Part shown: in pieces, positions 50,503 through 52,374 of the stretch
Position numbering within the stretch: the first letter of the stretch is position 1
Layout: each line of letters starts with the position of its first letter
Origin: Nitrospirota bacterium
Lineage (GTDB): Bacteria > Nitrospirota > Nitrospiria > SBBL01 > JAADHI01
Assembly: GCA_029261165.1 (NCBI GenBank)
Contig: JAJDBV010000027.1
Coordinates: forward strand, 1-52,374
Reading direction: 5' to 3'
DNA length: 52,374 nt
Notes under the pieces: model-generated
What the model saw: only the letters and a program-made list of their open reading frames with translations
Told to the model about the DNA's origin: nothing
Database searches by the model: none
Made by a program: the position numbers and the translations under genes

Positions 50503-52374
50503 ATGAAAAGAAAGCGCTTGGGAGATCTCCTGTGCCACGCTGGCGTGATCACGACATCCGATTTAGAAAGGGCCATTGAAGCCCAAAAGCGCACCGGCAA
50601 GCGGATGGGAGAGACCCTGGTCGATCTCAAGATGGTGACAGAGTTCGACATTGCGAATGTCCTGGCGAGCCAGTTGGGGATTGAGTATGTCACCCTTGAG
50701 ACCACGCCCATAGAACCCGATGCGATTTCGGCTGTCCCGGAGCATCTTGCCCAGAAATATCTATGCCTCCCGATCAACGTGAACAAAAGATATCTCTCCG
50801 TCGCGATGGTAGACCCTCTGGACTATGAATGTATTAAAGATATTGGTTTTCACAGCAATTTTGAGGTGAAGCCTCTCATCTCTACCCGGGAAGAGATCCT
50901 GAACGCAATTCAGCAGCACTATAATTTAGGCGATTCTGTTGAAAATATCATCCATTCCACCGATGGTAGGTTCAAGGACTCCAAGATAGAAATCCTCCCT
51001 ACCGCTTCTCATTCCCAGACCGTTGGCTCAGATGGCTCAGAGGACTTAAAGAAAAAGAGCCAGATGGCGCCGATCGTAAAGCTTTTTAATCTCATCTTTA
51101 TGAAGGCGGTGACTGCGCGGGCGAGTGATATTCACATAGACGCCCTACGAAAGAGTCTGTCTGTCCGCTTCCGGGTGGACGGCATTCTGAGGGAAGAGAT
51201 GAATCTTCCGAAGTGGGTCCAGGGAGCGCTGGTTTCAAGAATCAAGGTCCTTGCCTCACTTGACATCTCAGAGCGCCGCCTTCCGCAGGATGGTGCCATC
51301 CGGATTAAGCTCGACAATCGTGATATCGACATGAGAATTTCCACGCTCCCCACCCACTATGGAGAAAAGGTTGTTATTCGAATCCTGGACCAGTCGACCG
51401 TTCCGACCAGCTTGAAGGGATTAGGCCTGGGCGAAAAGGAATTCAAACAGCTTGAGGAATTATCCGCGAAAAAACAGGGAATCCTTCTGGTGACCGGCCC
51501 GACCGGAAGTGGAAAGACCTCGACCCTCTATGCCATTATTAATAAGATTCGTTCTGCGAAAATAAATATTATGACCGTTGAAGACCCGATCGAATATGAT
51601 ATCGAAGGCCTCAATCAAATACAGGTTAAACCTGACATTGGATTGACTTTCGCCAATTGTCTTCGTTCCATTCTCAGGCAAGATCCCAACGTCATCCTTG
51701 TAGGAGAGATCAGAGATCTTGAAACGGCGGAGATTGCAACCCGGGCGGCCATGACGGGACATTTTGTCGTCAGCACGCTTCATACCAATGATGCGGTTGC
51801 AACGATTGTGCGCCTGTTGGAGATGGGGATCCCGAGATATATTCTTTCTACTTCCCTGGTTGGCATCGTTGCGCAGAGACTGGTACGAAAAATCTGCGTA
51901 AAATGCCGGGTGGAGGTTCCGGTTGATACGGAGCGTATCAAGAAGATTGGAAGTTATTGCGATACCACTGCTATTTCCCGTGCCTATCGCGGGAAAGGGT
52001 GTCAATGGTGCAAATTTACCGGCTTCCGTGACCGCATTGGGATTTTCGAGATCCTCCCTTTGGGGCCGAAGGTGAAAGAAGTGATTTCCTCCGGTGGGAG
52101 TGAGGAAGAAGTTCGCCGTGCTGCTGAGCTTCAAGGAATTTCGACCATGGCTGAGCAGGGCTTTTCAAAAGTCAATGAAGGGATTACCACGCTTGAAGAA
52201 GTCCTTCGGGTCATCGCATTGGAGGAAGACATCAAGACCCCCTGCCCAAGGTGCGGAAAAGTCATCCATTTAGACTTTATTGCCTGTCCGCACTGCAAAT
52301 ATGACGTCCAGTCCAGCTGTCCTTCCTGCCAGAGGCGGCTTCAGGATGAGTGGGTGGCCTGCCCCTATTGCAAG
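50503..52374 (+). CDS. GspE/PilB family secretion or pilus ATPase with C-terminal zinc ribbons (3' end missing)
   Basis: The frame is open for 624 residues to the window edge. AGAGGGG precedes the ATG. Residues 1-140 are an MshEN-type N domain with two 24-residue RxG...L...A/L..Q motifs (5-28 and 34-57); the first is a good match to the c-di-GMP-binding form. The ATPase has Walker A GPTGSGKT (332-339), an Asp box (VEDPIEYD), Walker B (NVILVGEIRD) and His box (GHFVVSTLHTND). The family's own zinc finger is CVKC (465-468) and CQWC (500-503). Beyond residue 578 come four further cysteine pairs: CPRC, CPHC, CPSC and CPYC (581-623). Which system it drives (type II secretion or type IV pili) cannot be told here. 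Confidence 0.9.
   Translation, partial: MKRKRLGDLLCHAGVITTSDLERAIEAQKRTGKRMGETLVDLKMVTEFDIANVLASQLGIEYVTLETTPIEPDAISAVPEHLAQKYLCLPINVNKRYLSVAMVDPLDYECIKDIGFHSNFEVKPLISTREEILNAIQQHYNLGDSVENIIHSTDGRFKDSKIEILPTASHSQTVGSDGSEDLKKKSQMAPIVKLFNLIFMKAVTARASDIHIDALRKSLSVRFRVDGILREEMNLPKWVQGALVSRIKVLASLDISERRLPQDGAIRIKLDNRDIDMRISTLPTHYGEKVVIRILDQSTVPTSLKGLGLGEKEFKQLEELSAKKQGILLVTGPTGSGKTSTLYAIINKIRSAKINIMTVEDPIEYDIEGLNQIQVKPDIGLTFANCLRSILRQDPNVILVGEIRDLETAEIATRAAMTGHFVVSTLHTNDAVATIVRLLEMGIPRYILSTSLVGIVAQRLVRKICVKCRVEVPVDTERIKKIGSYCDTTAISRAYRGKGCQWCKFTGFRDRIGIFEILPLGPKVKEVISSGGSEEEVRRAAELQGISTMAEQGFSKVNEGITTLEEVLRVIALEEDIKTPCPRCGKVIHLDFIACPHCKYDVQSSCPSCQRRLQDEWVACPYCK

Noticed and set aside
1-52374. CRISPR arrays, prophage genes, toxin-antitoxin pairs or restriction systems
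   Set aside because: No regular direct-repeat array and no protein with such signatures was found; the window is essentially core metabolism, translation and envelope genes.

Overview
The window reads as chromosomal core genome from a Gram-negative, non-fermentative bacterium with roughly balanced base composition. My best guess is a member of the Nitrospirota or a nearby deep-branching lineage. The reasons are the citramalate-type isoleucine start enzyme, a zinc-ribbon protein with two PCP-reductase domains next to an Mrp ATPase, a CADD-like diiron protein, and a moxR/bat operon. A periplasmic lipoprotein protease, a SurA-like protein, RseP, IHF and anhydro-MurNAc kinase point to a Gram-negative envelope. 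The assignment is inferred from gene content only; there is no rRNA here.

Layout. 1-331: 3' end of tatD. 340-9948 (minus strand): an EF-Tu-domain-2-like small protein, citrate synthase with its own promoter, and an aspartate-family amino-acid block transcribed alaC, hom, thrC, lysC, cimA, htrA-like. A 158-bp MITE sits exactly at the lysC stop codon. 10104-17567 (minus): a tightly coupled seven-gene moxR-DUF58-DUF4381-batA-batB/C-batD-release-factor-like operon behind a good sigma70-type promoter. 17708-19090 (minus): an orphan sensor histidine kinase whose leader carries a perfect palindrome. 19252-24554 (plus): valS-nadC-birA-coaX, each start touching or almost touching the previous stop. 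24659-32987 (plus): a CIRCE-controlled hrcA-grpE-dnaK-dnaJ heat-shock run followed by rsmE, an RDD membrane protein, a SurA-like protein, a 35-residue membrane ORF and anmK. 32994-35364 (minus): an Mrp ATPase, a zinc-ribbon/PCP-reductase protein and a CADD-like diiron protein, behind a promoter with both hexamers matching consensus. 35580-45003 (plus): argD, a secreted FlgT-like protein, then the envelope/isoprenoid set uppS-cdsA-dxr-rseP-ispG-proS. 45074-50427 (plus): ihfA-merR-tRNA-Pro ending in a clear terminator, then surE, pcm, cysS, rlmB and a small membrane protein. 50503-end: a GspE/PilB-type ATPase with MshEN motifs and extra C-terminal zinc ribbons, cut by the window edge.

How the genes work together. 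The aspartate block carries aspartate to threonine, and citramalate synthase supplies 2-oxobutanoate for isoleucine by the pyruvate route. The uppS/dxr/ispG/cdsA/rseP block combines MEP-pathway isoprenoid synthesis, the lipid carrier for peptidoglycan, phospholipid precursors and site-2 proteolysis. The heat-shock block encodes the HrcA repressor with the Hsp70 machine it controls.

I see no prophage, CRISPR array, intact insertion sequence, rRNA operon or obvious defence island. The least explained parts are the Mrp/PCP-reductase/CADD-like operon, the release-factor homologue at the end of the bat operon, the folded intergenic region before rseP, the lysC MITE, and the zinc-ribbon tail on the secretion ATPase.
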